The position numbers and the translations under genes are program-made. Source: Caulobacter sp. (GTDB lineage: Bacteria > Pseudomonadota > Alphaproteobacteria > Caulobacterales > Caulobacteraceae). Taken from it: 64,000 bases of DNA. This document shows positions 37,935 through 47,468 of the stretch, in pieces (positions within the stretch are counted from its first letter, which is position 1; every line of letters begins with the position of its first letter). The stretch lies in contig JAUSPV010000097.1 of the NCBI GenBank assembly GCA_030652755.1, positions 36,769 to 100,768 on the forward strand, given 5' to 3'. A model generated the notes under the pieces. The model was not told where the DNA came from and made no database searches. It saw only the letters and a list, made by a program, of their open reading frames with translations.

Positions 37935-38252
37935 GTGCGGCTCGACGCGCTGGATATCGATGTCAGCTGCGCGCTGAGCTTCTCCCGCGCGACGCTCTGC
38001 GCCCTGGCGGCGATGTCGCGAGAAGCCCGGGACGCCATCGACCGTTGCCTGGGCGACGAGGCCGCCATCGTTCGGATCGAGGACCTCGACGGCAGCGCCG
38101 CCGTGGCCGCCACGCTCAACGAGGCCCGCCACCAGATCCGCTCCGTCCGCGACGACCTGTCGGCCGGGGCGACGCGAGACCTTGAGCGCGTGCTGGTGGA
38201 AAGCGCCGCCGACCTGCGGAGCGCGCGAGCCCCGGCGGCCGGTCTCGACTGA
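37935..38252 (+). CDS. Hypothetical protein
   Basis: 105 aa from GTG; acidic/helical composition; start uncertain. Confidence 0.35.
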   Translation: MRLDALDIDVSCALSFSRATLCALAAMSREARDAIDRCLGDEAAIVRIEDLDGSAAVAATLNEARHQIRSVRDDLSAGATRDLERVLVESAADLRSARAPAAGLD

Positions 38253-38324
38253 AATCCCAGAGGTTCCCCGGACGGCCCCAACAGGCCGGTCTGGATCCGG
38301 CTATCCCCCCAGCAGCCGGGTCCT

Positions 38325-38355
38325 GCTCTCCGGTCCGCGTCCGCGGGCCGGAGAG
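38325..38355. terminator. Strong hairpin between convergent hypothetical and cheE
   Basis: CTCTCCGGTCCGCG-tc-CGCGGGCCGGAGAG; no T-tract. Confidence 0.4.
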
Positions 38356-38376
38356 TCGGGGGCGATCATGCGTGAC

Positions 38377-38838
38377 TCAGGCTTCGGCCGGCGTCTCGCC
38401 CGCCAGACGCTTGTTCATCTCTTCCAGGGACGCCAGCATGCCTTCCTGTGACGCGACCGGATCGGTGTCGTCCAGCAGGCGGCCGATGGCGTTGCCGTAG
38501 AGCGCACCCAGTTCGGGTCTCCAGCGGTCGCCCATCAGGTCGACGGCATGGGCGAACAGTCCGCCGCAGCGCGACAGCCGCACCATCCCCGCCGCGCCGC
38601 CGACGCCCAGGATGCCGTTGGCCAGCCAGCTGAGCCGCGCCTTGTCGGGATCAGGCTGTTCGCTGAGCCGCATGATCTCGGCGACCCAGTCCTTGACCGA
38701 TTTGCGCATGTCGGCGCCGGCGTCGAGGACGACCTGCCCGCCGCGGTCCGCCGCCGTGTCGACGCTGAGGCCGAAGCGGACATCGACGGAGTCGGCGAGC
38801 CGGTTGGCCGGCTTGAAGAAGCGTGCAGCGCTGGTCAC
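38377..38838 (-). CDS. cheE: CheE-like chemotaxis operon protein
   Basis: Last gene of che operon, GTGA overlap with preceding gene; called from synteny with Caulobacter che operon. Confidence 0.65.
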   Translation of the reverse strand: MTSAARFFKPANRLADSVDVRFGLSVDTAADRGGQVVLDAGADMRKSVKDWVAEIMRLSEQPDPDKARLSWLANGILGVGGAAGMVRLSRCGGLFAHAVDLMGDRWRPELGALYGNAIGRLLDDTDPVASQEGMLASLEEMNKRLAGETPAEA

Positions 38839-39446
38839 AGTTTCACCCTCGTCGGCTTCATGAGCAAATCGATCTCGTTCTGGGACATGTTCGGTTCGAC
38901 CGCCGCCCCGATTTTCGCGTTCAGGTCGTCGTGACGGCGCCCCTTGGTCCCGACCGGCGGACCGAAGGCCTTGAAGCGCCGGTCAGGGCCGCAGTAGCCC
39001 TCCGCCTCGACGAACAGCCGCTTGTCGCGACCCAGCCAGATGATCCGCTGCAGCAGGACCGGCGGCGTCACCGGCTTGGCCAGCACGAAGTTCGCGCCGC
39101 TGTCCCGGGCCTTGTGGACCTGGTCCATCCGCGTGCCGCTGGTGACCACCAGGACCGAGGTGGCGCGGTTGAAATCCGGTCCCTCGCGGCGCAGCCAGCG
39201 AATGAAGTCAAAGCCGGCGCCGTTGGCCAGCGCGGCCTCGACCAGGATGAGGTCGAACTCCGACCCGCCGGCCGCCGCCTTGGCGTCGCGCAGGTTGCCG
39301 ACCTTGGTCTGACGGCGCAAGTCAAAGCTGCCCAGCACGTTGGACAGCAGGTTCAGGTGCACCTGGTTGTCGTCGAGCAACAAGGCTCGGGCTCGGGTCA
39401 GGTCGACCTTGGCGGTGGCGGCGACGGGGCTCTGCGTTTCGTTCAT
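38835..39446 (-). CDS. CheY-like receiver protein with C-terminal extension (CheYIII position)
   Basis: Receiver: LLLDDNQVHL, DLILVEAAL, VVTSG, LAKPVTP; Arg-rich tail and NMSQNEIDLLM. Confidence 0.85.
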   Translation of the reverse strand: MNETQSPVAATAKVDLTRARALLLDDNQVHLNLLSNVLGSFDLRRQTKVGNLRDAKAAAGGSEFDLILVEAALANGAGFDFIRWLRREGPDFNRATSVLVVTSGTRMDQVHKARDSGANFVLAKPVTPPVLLQRIIWLGRDKRLFVEAEGYCGPDRRFKAFGPPVGTKGRRHDDLNAKIGAAVEPNMSQNEIDLLMKPTRVKL

Positions 39447-39453
39447 CTGCGCC

Positions 39454-39837
39454 TCAGAAGAGGTCAAAGTCTCCGGACTCGAACACATCGGCCGGGGCCT
39501 CCTCGTCCGCGGCGTGCGCGGTGAGACGGTCAGCCATATCCTGAAGCGGAATGGCCCCCAGAGCGGCGGTCAGGTCCACGGCTGGATCGAACGCTACTGT
39601 CGCCACGACGTGGCGGATGAAATGGGTGAGCACGCCGAGGCGTTGCGACACCAGGTCGAGGGTCTGCAGCTCGCGCACCAGGACCGCGTCCAGGTGGGCG
39701 GCGTGCTCGGGCACATGGCAGATGCTCTGTACGCGCAGCAGATGCGCCTCCAGGAGCGCCAGCTCGTGGGCGACGCCCCCGAGCGCGCCATTGAGGCCGT
39801 GCGGCAGATCCTGTGCTGGACGGGCGACCGCGGACAT
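39454..39837 (-). CDS. cheU: CheU-like chemotaxis protein
   Basis: Between cheD and cheYIII, ATGA overlap with cheD; 127 aa ending ESGDFDLF; called from synteny. Confidence 0.6.
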   Translation of the reverse strand: MSAVARPAQDLPHGLNGALGGVAHELALLEAHLLRVQSICHVPEHAAHLDAVLVRELQTLDLVSQRLGVLTHFIRHVVATVAFDPAVDLTAALGAIPLQDMADRLTAHAADEEAPADVFESGDFDLF

Positions 39838-40397
39838 CAGAACAGCTCCAGATCGCCGGTGTTGTCGGCCGGCGGCGGCACGGCCAGCTTGCGCTCGCGG
39901 ACGAACACCGACGGATCGGCGTCGGTCAGCAGCCGCTGCATCGCCTGGCCGGTCGTGGGGCGGTAGCGGATGCGGCGGGCGCAGGTCCCGCCGGTGTCTC
40001 CGCCGATCACGGCGATGCCTTCGGCCTGCAGGAAGCGCTTGGCGAAGGCGGCGTTTTCCGCGCCGATGTTGCGCAGCCGGTCGAACATGCTGGCGCCGCC
40101 GAACAGTTTGGCTTCCAGCCGGTCGCGGCGCGCGCCGGCGCGCAACAGGCTGTTGATCAGAATTTCCATGGCGTTGACGCCGTAGCGCTTGGCCTCTTCG
40201 GCATCGCCGCTGCCGTCACCGTCAGGGAGGAGGAAGTGGTTCATGCCGCCCAGACCCCGTTCGGGATCCCGGATGCACGCGGCGATGCACGAGCCGAGCA
40301 CGGTGCTCATCACCACGTCGGAAGAATCCGACACATGATGCTCGCCCTGCCCGACATGCAGCGTCCGCTCGCCCGTTCCGTCCAACCCAATGCTCAT
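39837..40397 (-). CDS. cheD: Chemotaxis protein CheD (receptor glutamine deamidase)
   Basis: STVLGSCIAACIRDPERGLGGMNHFLLP, GGASMFDRLRNIGAENAAFAKRFL. Confidence 0.94.
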   Translation of the reverse strand: MSIGLDGTGERTLHVGQGEHHVSDSSDVVMSTVLGSCIAACIRDPERGLGGMNHFLLPDGDGSGDAEEAKRYGVNAMEILINSLLRAGARRDRLEAKLFGGASMFDRLRNIGAENAAFAKRFLQAEGIAVIGGDTGGTCARRIRYRPTTGQAMQRLLTDADPSVFVRERKLAVPPPADNTGDLELF

Positions 40398-40783
40398 GTG
40401 AGTGCGCCGAACACGCCTTCGATTTTTTCCTTCAGCACTTGAACCGTAAAAGGTTTCACCAAGTAGTTATTGACGCCGAATTGAACCGCCCTTTGCACCA
40501 GATCGGAGTCGGCGCGGCCGGTCAGCATGATGAAGGCGATGGTCTTGAACGGCGGGTGCGCGCGCACGGCGCGCAGCAGGCCCAGGCCGTCCAGCTTGGG
40601 CATGTTGTAGTCCGAGATCACCAGGTGGGCCGGCTGGGTCAGCAACAGGCGCAGGGCGGCTTCGCCGTCAGGCGCCTCCCGGATGTCCTTGAAGCCGAGC
40701 TGCTGCAGGCCTGATCGCACGAGGGTGCGGATCGTCATCTGGTCGTCAACCACGAGCACTGAAATGGCGGAGGCGGCGGGCAT
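40394..40783 (-). CDS. cheY: Chemotaxis response regulator CheY
   Basis: VLVVDDQMTIRTLVR, LVISDYNMPKLDGLGLL, IMLTGRAD, YLVKPFTVQVL. Confidence 0.94.
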   Translation of the reverse strand: MPAASAISVLVVDDQMTIRTLVRSGLQQLGFKDIREAPDGEAALRLLLTQPAHLVISDYNMPKLDGLGLLRAVRAHPPFKTIAFIMLTGRADSDLVQRAVQFGVNNYLVKPFTVQVLKEKIEGVFGALT

Positions 40784-40788
40784 CTTGT

Positions 40789-41826
40789 CTATCCCTCGGT
40801 AGACACGGCACAGGCGCTCAGCAGGTGAGCTCCGATGCGCGTGATGGGGTACTGGCGCTCCACAGCGCCGATTTCGAAGGCCGCGCGCGGCATGCCGTAG
40901 ACGACGCAACTTGCCTCGTCCTGGCCGAGGGTCCGGGCGCCGGCCTCGCGCATGGCCAGAAGGCCCTTGGCGCCGTCCCGGCCCATGCCGGTCAGGATCA
41001 CGCCGGCGCTCCTGCCGCCGACGGCCTTGACCACCGACTCGAAGAGGACGTCGACCGACGGAGCATGGCCGTTGACCGTCGGGCCTTCGCGCAGGCGGCA
41101 GCGAAGCTGGCTTCCGGTGCGCTCGACAGCCAGGTGCCGCTCGCCGCCCGGGGCCAGGAAGACGCGGCCGACTTCCAGCAGATCGCCGTCTTCCGCCTCG
41201 GTCACCGTGGCGCCCGAGCAGTTGTCGAGACGCTTGGCGAAGCTCTTGGTGAAGGTGGCCGGCATGTGCTGGGTGATCACCGTCGGCGGACAGTTGGCCG
41301 GAAAGCCCGAGATGACCTGGATCAGGGCCTCGACGCCGCCGGTGGACGAGCCGATGGCCGCGATATTGCCATTGGGACGGTAGGCGGCATGGCTCGACGC
41401 GCTGGGCCTGGGCGCGTCGCTCAGCGGCCGCAGGCGGGACCGGGCGGCGGCCTTGACCTTCTCGGCCAGATTTCCGAAGGCGTCGTTGGCGGTCACGCCG
41501 GGGCCCGGCTTGCCGACACAGTCGACGGCGCCCAGGGCCAGGGCCTCGATGGTGGTGTCGGCGCCGGCCTGGGTCAGGGTCGAGATCATGATCACCGGCG
41601 TCGGCCGCAGGCGCATGATCCGTTCCAGGAACTCGATGCCGTTCATGTTCGGCATCTCGACGTCCAGCGTCACCACGTCGGGGTTCAGGCGCTTGATCGC
41701 CTCACGGGCTTCGAGCGGATCGCCCGCCGAGCCGACCACCTCGATCTCCGGGTCGCGGCGCAGCACCGCGGCGATGACGCCGCGCATGGTGGCGGAGTCG
41801 TCGACAATGAGAACGCGGACGCTCAA
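40789..41826 (-). CDS. cheB: Chemotaxis protein-glutamate methylesterase CheB
   Basis: [57 protein letters not shown]; probable TTG start overlapping cheR. Confidence 0.94.
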   Translation of the reverse strand: MSVRVLIVDDSATMRGVIAAVLRRDPEIEVVGSAGDPLEAREAIKRLNPDVVTLDVEMPNMNGIEFLERIMRLRPTPVIMISTLTQAGADTTIEALALGAVDCVGKPGPGVTANDAFGNLAEKVKAAARSRLRPLSDAPRPSASSHAAYRPNGNIAAIGSSTGGVEALIQVISGFPANCPPTVITQHMPATFTKSFAKRLDNCSGATVTEAEDGDLLEVGRVFLAPGGERHLAVERTGSQLRCRLREGPTVNGHAPSVDVLFESVVKAVGGRSAGVILTGMGRDGAKGLLAMREAGARTLGQDEASCVVYGMPRAAFEIGAVERQYPITRIGAHLLSACAVSTEG

Positions 41827-42698
41827 AGCTGCCCCCCGACCTTGTAGACCGTCAGCCCGTCGCTGGTCAGCCGTCCGCCGTCGCCGGTCACCCGCTCGGA
41901 GTGGCCGATGTAGAGGCGGGCGCCGGGGCTCATCACGTCGATGAACTTGCGCCAGACCTGTTCCTGGGTGGCGTCGTCGAAATAGATCACCACGTTGCGG
42001 CAGAAGATGACGTCGAACCGGCCCTTCATCGGCCAGGGCTTGATCAGGTTCAGCTCGCGGAAGGTAATCAGCGCCTGCGTCTCTTCCGACATCCGCCACA
42101 TGTCGACGCCGGCCTCCGGCGCCTTGCGCAGATGCTTGCGGTCGCCGGCCGGCACGGCGTCGAGCGCTTCACGGTTGTAGACCGCCTCACGCGCCGTCTG
42201 GACGACGTTCGGGTCGATGTCGGTGGCCAGGATCCTGACGTCGTGGCGCGCCGCGTCGGGAAGCGCGGCCAGCACGCTCAGCGCCATCGAATAGGGCTCC
42301 TGCCCCGTGGAGCAGGCGGCCGACCACAGGCGCACGCGGCCGCCGGCCCGGGCCCGGGCGGCGAGCGCCGGCATCACGGTGTCACGCAGGTGCTCGAAGT
42401 GGTGCGGCTCGCGGAAGAAGCGGGTGACGTTGGTGGTCAGGGCCGCCAGCATCGCCTGACGTTCGTCGACGCCCTGCTGCCCCTGGATGAGCGCGCAGTA
42501 GTCGCGGAAGCTGGACAGGCCCAGCAGGCGCAGCCGCTTGGCCAGCCGCGAGTAGACCAGCGTCGCCTTGGTGTCGGGCAGGTAGATGCCGGCGTCGCCG
42601 TGAAGCACCGCGGCGATCGTACGGAAGTCCTCGGTCGTGAAGGCGAATTCACGGCCCGCGTCCCTGGGTGCTGTCGAGGCGAGTTCTGCGCCGGCCAT
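41823..42698 (-). CDS. cheR: Chemotaxis protein methyltransferase CheR
   Basis: [50 protein letters not shown]. Confidence 0.95.
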   Translation of the reverse strand: MAGAELASTAPRDAGREFAFTTEDFRTIAAVLHGDAGIYLPDTKATLVYSRLAKRLRLLGLSSFRDYCALIQGQQGVDERQAMLAALTTNVTRFFREPHHFEHLRDTVMPALAARARAGGRVRLWSAACSTGQEPYSMALSVLAALPDAARHDVRILATDIDPNVVQTAREAVYNREALDAVPAGDRKHLRKAPEAGVDMWRMSEETQALITFRELNLIKPWPMKGRFDVIFCRNVVIYFDDATQEQVWRKFIDVMSPGARLYIGHSERVTGDGGRLTSDGLTVYKVGGQL

Positions 42699-42702
42699 GG
42701 GT

Positions 42703-43176
42703 TCAGGCCGCCTCCGCCTGGTGGGTGTCCAGCACCAGGCCCAGGTCGATCAGGCTGATCATCCGGCCATCGATCGCGATCAGGCCCTTCACGAAGTTCT
42801 GCATGTGGTCGCCGGCCAGGTCCGGGGTCTTCTGGACGGTGTGATCGGCCGTCGACAGGATGTCGCAGACGGCGTCGACCAGGAGGCCGACGATGCGGCT
42901 GCCGATCTGCACCACGATGATGACATGGCGGGCGGTCTCGACCGCCGTGCCCAGGCCCAGCCGGTCGGCCAGGTCGATGACCGGCAACACCGCGCCGCGC
43001 AGGTTGATCACGCCGCGGACGAAGCGGGGCGAGTGGGGCACCGGCGTGGCCGGGGTCCAGCCGCGGATTTCGCGCACGGCCATGATGTCCACGCAGAACT
43101 CCTGTTCGCCGATGCGGAAGGAGATCAGTTCGCTGCCGTCTCGGCCGTCGAGGGAAAGCTCGGTCATGGTCATCAT
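42703..43176 (-). CDS. cheW: Chemotaxis coupling protein CheW
   Basis: ELISFRIGEQEFCVDIMAVREIRGWTPATPVPHSPRFVRGVINLRGAVLPVIDLADRLG. Confidence 0.95.
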   Translation of the reverse strand: MMTMTELSLDGRDGSELISFRIGEQEFCVDIMAVREIRGWTPATPVPHSPRFVRGVINLRGAVLPVIDLADRLGLGTAVETARHVIIVVQIGSRIVGLLVDAVCDILSTADHTVQKTPDLAGDHMQNFVKGLIAIDGRMISLIDLGLVLDTHQAEAA

Positions 43177-45485
43177 CCAGTCATGGCCAGGGTGTCGGCG
43201 CGGGGCGGCGCCTTGCGATGGGCCGTCACCAGCCCGTCGATATCGAGGATCAGCGCGACGCGGCCATCGCCCAGAATGGTGGCGGCGGCGACGCCGTCGG
43301 TCGGCCTGTAATTGGTCTCGAGGCTCTTGATCACGACCTGGCGCTGGCCCTGGATGTGATCGACCATCAGCGCGACCTGCCCGGCGACCTCGCTCTCGAC
43401 CAGCAGGGCGACGCCCTCGGTCGGGTCGAACTTCGACTTGCCGAAGCCCAGCGCCGCGCCGGTGTCGATCAGCGGCACGAAGGCGTCGCGGATCTTGAGC
43501 ACGAAGTTGTTGGGACCCAGCGGACGGACATCGCCGGCGCGAGGCTTGAGGCTTTCGATGATCGTGGTCAGGGGCGCGACCAGGGTCTGGTCTCCGACCG
43601 TGACCACCATGCCGTCGAGCACCGCCAGCGTCAGCGGCAGGCTGAGCGAGAAGCGCGAGCCCTGGCCGGGCGTCGAGATGATGGTGATGCGTCCGCCCAG
43701 CGCCTGGACCGAGCGCTTGACCACGTCCATGCCGACGCCGCGGCCCGAGATGTCGGACACGCTGGCGGCGGTGGAGAAGCCGGGCGCGAAGATCAGGTTG
43801 TCGATCTCCTCGTCGGTCATCTGGGCGTCGGCGGTGATCAGGCCCTTCTCGATGGCCTTGGCCTTGACCCGCACGCGGTCGACGCCGCGTCCGTCGTCGG
43901 AGACCTCGATGACGATCCGGCCGCTGCGGTGGGCGGCGGTCAGGCGCACGACGCCCTCGGCCGACTTGCCGGCCGCCTCGCGCTCGGCCGGGGTTTCCAG
44001 GCCGTGATCGATGGCGTTGCGGATCATGTGTGTGATCGGGTCGGACAGCTTCTCGACCACGGTCTTGTCGACCTCGGTGCCCTCGCCCTCGGTGACCAGT
44101 TTCACGCGCTTGCCGGTGGCCTCGCCGACTTCGCGGACAAGGCGCGGCATGCGCTGGAAGACCGACTTCACCGGCTGGGCGCGGATGGCCATCACGCTGT
44201 CCTGGATGCCGCGGGTCAGCAGCTCCAGATCGGTCAGGGCCAGGTTGACGTCGGTCGCCTTGCCGGCGCCGCTTTCCATGACCCGCTGGGCCAGCATGGC
44301 CTGATTGATGACCAGTTCGCCGACCAGGTTGATCAGCCGGTCGACCCGGTCGAGGTCGACGCGAATGGTCTGCGGCGGCGGCGGCGCGGGCGGCGCATTT
44401 GCGGCCTGCTGGGGAGCCGGAGCCGAGGGCGCCGATTGGGTGAGTTCATCCACGTGCGGCGCCAGATCCATCAGGTTGAAGGGCTTGTCCGGCGCCGGCG
44501 GGGCCGCAACCGCGACGGGGGCGGCCGCCGGCGCTTCCACGGCGCCTTGCAGGAGCGAGGAGAGCAGGTCGACGGGCTCGTCGACCGACGGCGCGGGGTC
44601 GGCGGCGCCGGCCAACAGGGCCGCGATGTCCGGTCCGGCCTGGGCGCCGCCCTCGCGGGTGATTTCCAGGTCGCAGTCCTCGTCGACAAACGCGAAGGCG
44701 TCGCGAATGTCGTCCTCGGGAACACTGCCGGGCAGCCGGACCGTCCAGCCCAGATAGGCGCCGGCCGGGTCCATCTCGTCGAGGGTCGGCAGCGCCTCGT
44801 CGTTCACGGTGATGACCGCCTCGCCCAGGCTGGCCAGTTCGCGGAGCACGAGGGCGGAGTCATTGGCCTTGGCGTAGAGCGACGCGTGCGGCGCGAAGTG
44901 GACGACCCAGCCGCCCTCCTCGTCGTTGGCGACCGCCTCGCCGGCCGGCTCGGCGGCGGCGCTGGCCAGCAGGGCCGAGATGTCGAAGTCGGCCGCCGGC
45001 TCCGCCGCCGGCAGGTCCAGCGAGATCATCTGCGGCTTGAAGTCGATACCTTCGATCTCGGCCGGCTCGGGTTCATAGGCCCCCGTCGCCGAACCGCCGA
45101 TGGTGTGGGACATGATCGCCGCGGCGATCTGCTCGGAGCGGGCCTCGTCGACCCCGCCGCCGTCACGGGCGGCGCTGACGTGATCGGCCAGCATGTCGGC
45201 GGCGCGCAGCAGCGTAGCCACCACTGCCTCGGTCGGCTCGACCTGGGAGGAGCGGATCTGGTCGAGCAGGGTCTCGAAGACATGGCTGAAGCGCACGAGC
45301 GGATCGAGGCCGAAGGCCCCGCCCCCGCCCTTCACCGAGTGCACCGCGCGAAACACCGAGTTGATCGTCTCGGAGTCCGCCGATCCCTCCTCCATGGCCA
45401 TCAGGCCTTCCTCGAGTTGGGCGAGAAGCTCGTCGCACTCGATGAAGAAGGTCGTCCGGATGGCGTCCATCGGATCCATAGGCAT
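43173..45485 (-). CDS. cheA: Chemotaxis histidine kinase CheA
   Basis: P1 FRAVHSVKGGGGAFG; HMIRNAIDHGLETPAER; SDISGRGVGMDVVKRSVQALGG; CheW-like C-terminus. Confidence 0.96.
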   Translation of the reverse strand: MPMDPMDAIRTTFFIECDELLAQLEEGLMAMEEGSADSETINSVFRAVHSVKGGGGAFGLDPLVRFSHVFETLLDQIRSSQVEPTEAVVATLLRAADMLADHVSAARDGGGVDEARSEQIAAAIMSHTIGGSATGAYEPEPAEIEGIDFKPQMISLDLPAAEPAADFDISALLASAAAEPAGEAVANDEEGGWVVHFAPHASLYAKANDSALVLRELASLGEAVITVNDEALPTLDEMDPAGAYLGWTVRLPGSVPEDDIRDAFAFVDEDCDLEITREGGAQAGPDIAALLAGAADPAPSVDEPVDLLSSLLQGAVEAPAAAPVAVAAPPAPDKPFNLMDLAPHVDELTQSAPSAPAPQQAANAPPAPPPPQTIRVDLDRVDRLINLVGELVINQAMLAQRVMESGAGKATDVNLALTDLELLTRGIQDSVMAIRAQPVKSVFQRMPRLVREVGEATGKRVKLVTEGEGTEVDKTVVEKLSDPITHMIRNAIDHGLETPAEREAAGKSAEGVVRLTAAHRSGRIVIEVSDDGRGVDRVRVKAKAIEKGLITADAQMTDEEIDNLIFAPGFSTAASVSDISGRGVGMDVVKRSVQALGGRITIISTPGQGSRFSLSLPLTLAVLDGMVVTVGDQTLVAPLTTIIESLKPRAGDVRPLGPNNFVLKIRDAFVPLIDTGAALGFGKSKFDPTEGVALLVESEVAGQVALMVDHIQGQRQVVIKSLETNYRPTDGVAAATILGDGRVALILDIDGLVTAHRKAPPRADTLAMTG

Positions 45486-45493
45486 CGTCCCTT

Positions 45494-45859
45494 CTAGGCC
45501 GCGACCCGGCGGATGGCTTCGACCAGCTTGACCGGATCGAACGGCTTGACGATCCAGCCCGTCGCGCCGGCGGCGCGGGCGCGGGCCTTCTTTTCGGGCT
45601 CGCTCTCGGTGGTCAGCACGAGGATGGGCGTGGTCCGGGAAGCCCCTTCGGCGCGCACCGCCTCGATGAAGCCGAAGCCGTCCAGCCGGGGCATGTTGAT
45701 GTCGGTGACGATCACGTCCGGACGCTCGGTCTGCAGGACTTCCAGCCCATGCACGCCATCCTCGGCGGTGATGACCTGATAGCCGGCCTGGCGCAGGGTG
45801 TGACCGAGCATCTCGCGGATGGTTCGGGAATCGTCGACGGCAAGGATCGTCAGGCTCAC
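45494..45859 (-). CDS. cheY: Chemotaxis response regulator CheY
   Basis: LAVDDSRTIREML, DVIVTDINMPRLDGFGFIEAVR, ATGWIVKPFDPVKL. Confidence 0.95.
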   Translation of the reverse strand: MSLTILAVDDSRTIREMLGHTLRQAGYQVITAEDGVHGLEVLQTERPDVIVTDINMPRLDGFGFIEAVRAEGASRTTPILVLTTESEPEKKARARAAGATGWIVKPFDPVKLVEAIRRVAA

Positions 45860-46146
45860 GGGAGGAAGTCCTCTTGCGGGCGGGTCCAGTCAGGGGCGCC
45901 GAGCTGCGCCAGACCGTTCTCGAATGCGGGTGAAGCGTTGGTGAATGCGAAGGGCTGGCCGTCAGCGTCCCAGGTCAGCCTGGCCGAGGCCAGCACCTGG
46001 AAGCACGGCCCGCTGAGGCGTTCGACGTCCGACGCGTCCACGCACAGCGGCGACCCGCGTCGGGTCAGCAAGGCCTCGCGCAGCGGGCCCGCCTGGTCGA
46101 GACTCAGGTTGGACCCGAGCCTTAGTGGTTCAGTTTCAGAGATCAC
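45856..46146 (-). CDS. STAS-domain protein (Caulobacter CheX position)
   Basis: 96 aa; LSLDQAGPLREALLTRRGSPLCVDASDVERLSGPCFQVLASA; ATGA overlap with cheY. Confidence 0.8.
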   Translation of the reverse strand: MISETEPLRLGSNLSLDQAGPLREALLTRRGSPLCVDASDVERLSGPCFQVLASARLTWDADGQPFAFTNASPAFENGLAQLGAPDWTRPQEDFLP

Positions 46147-46763
46147 CCCGCCCCCTCCTTCTAGAACGCTGCCCGGCCCGCGGCGCGAGCTGGCCTTTGC
46201 GGGATGTCGGGATCAGACGATTGGCATTCTGCGGCGTGACTTGATCCATCTGGTTAACGGCGGCGTTTACAGCGCTCGGATCGCCGATCTTGCGGCGCGC
46301 GATGGGCGACATCATCGCCCCCTGGCCGTCGCCCGCGCCGGAAGCCGCGATCACAGGCGACAGCGGGCCGGCATTTTTCCTATGGAATTCGAAGGCTTGC
46401 CAGACTTCGCAGGCGGCGGCGCCGGGCCTGACGCGCGCCGGCGGGGAGGCCCGCCTGCGGTTTCGGGCGAGGTCGCCGATCACACCCGGAGTCGCCGGGA
46501 CGCGGTCCGCGACCTCCGACGGCCGCACCGGCCGGGTTCCGGAGTTAAGGGGCGGGAGGCCGGTCGCGGGCGCGCGGGGGCTCGCCGCCCCTTCGCGCAC
46601 CTTCGACAACGACGATGAAAACAGCATGCCCCGACGCCCGTGCCCATTCCCTGATGGCATCGGTCCCAAGCTTCGGAAAATATTTGGTTAAACTGGAGAA
46701 CACCCGGACCGGCGATCAGATGGTCATCGGAAAGTCGATGCAGGTTTCGACCCGGCCGGAAAC

Positions 46764-47378
46764 TCAGACCCGACTGTCCCCGGCGAGCACCAGCAAGGCT
46801 TTGCAGGGCGCCCCGGCATCCTTGACCAACGCATACCCGGCGCGGGCGTCGAAATAGACGCCGTCGCCCGCGACGAGATGTAGCGGGGCGTAGAGCTCCG
46901 AATGCAGCGACAGCGCACCGTCCAGAACCGTGAGCCAGGCTTCGCCGTCGCTGTAGCGGAAGCCGCCCTGGGCCTCGACCGAGAGCGCCTCGACCTCGCA
47001 GGTCACCGGCGTGAAGGCCTTGCGGATCAGGTCCCCGGCGCCGATCCGGCCGGGACCCCAGGGCAGGTCGACCGCCTCGCCCTCGCCCGCCCGCACCACG
47101 GCCCGTCGGCCCAGCGCCACGGGCGGCGCCGACGGCGCGGAGGTCGACCCGAGCATGCCGTCCGCCTCCGCGCCGATCAGCCGGGCCATGTCGATCTCGA
47201 GGCCCTTGCAGATGCGCAGCAGGTTCTCGTAGCTGAGCGAAGTCTGACCCAGCTCGACCTTCGACAGCGTCGACAGCGGCACACCGGACCGCTCACTCAA
47301 CTGGGCGAGCGTCCAGCCGCCCGCGAGCCGAAGCTTGCGGATGGCCAGGCCGGCCTTTGCGGAAAGACGCGAACTCAT
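46764..47378 (-). CDS. XRE family regulator with C-terminal cupin-like domain
   Basis: IRKLRLAGGWTLAQLSERSGVPLSTLSKVELGQTSLSYENLLRI. Confidence 0.92.
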   Translation of the reverse strand: MSSRLSAKAGLAIRKLRLAGGWTLAQLSERSGVPLSTLSKVELGQTSLSYENLLRICKGLEIDMARLIGAEADGMLGSTSAPSAPPVALGRRAVVRAGEGEAVDLPWGPGRIGAGDLIRKAFTPVTCEVEALSVEAQGGFRYSDGEAWLTVLDGALSLHSELYAPLHLVAGDGVYFDARAGYALVKDAGAPCKALLVLAGDSRV

Positions 47379-47468
47379 TGCACCCTACAATTCACGACCC
47401 TGTCCGGGCCGCCACAGACCATGAGTCGATGACGGCCCCAATGCCGCAGACTGTTTAAATGCAACTCA

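Noticed and set aside
43218-45497. 759-aa ORF on + strand opposite cheA
   Set aside because: Shadow ORF of a certain CheA gene.
46136-46669. 177-aa ORF upstream of cheX
   Set aside because: Low-complexity Ala/Arg/Pro/Gly sequence, no ribosome-binding site noticed, overlaps the cheX start; probably noncoding upstream region.
46250-46700. Possible CtrA sites (TTAA-N7-TTAA) upstream of che operon
   Set aside because: Only imperfect half-sites (TTAACGGCGGCGTTT; TTAACCAAATATTTT on - strand); too weak to call.
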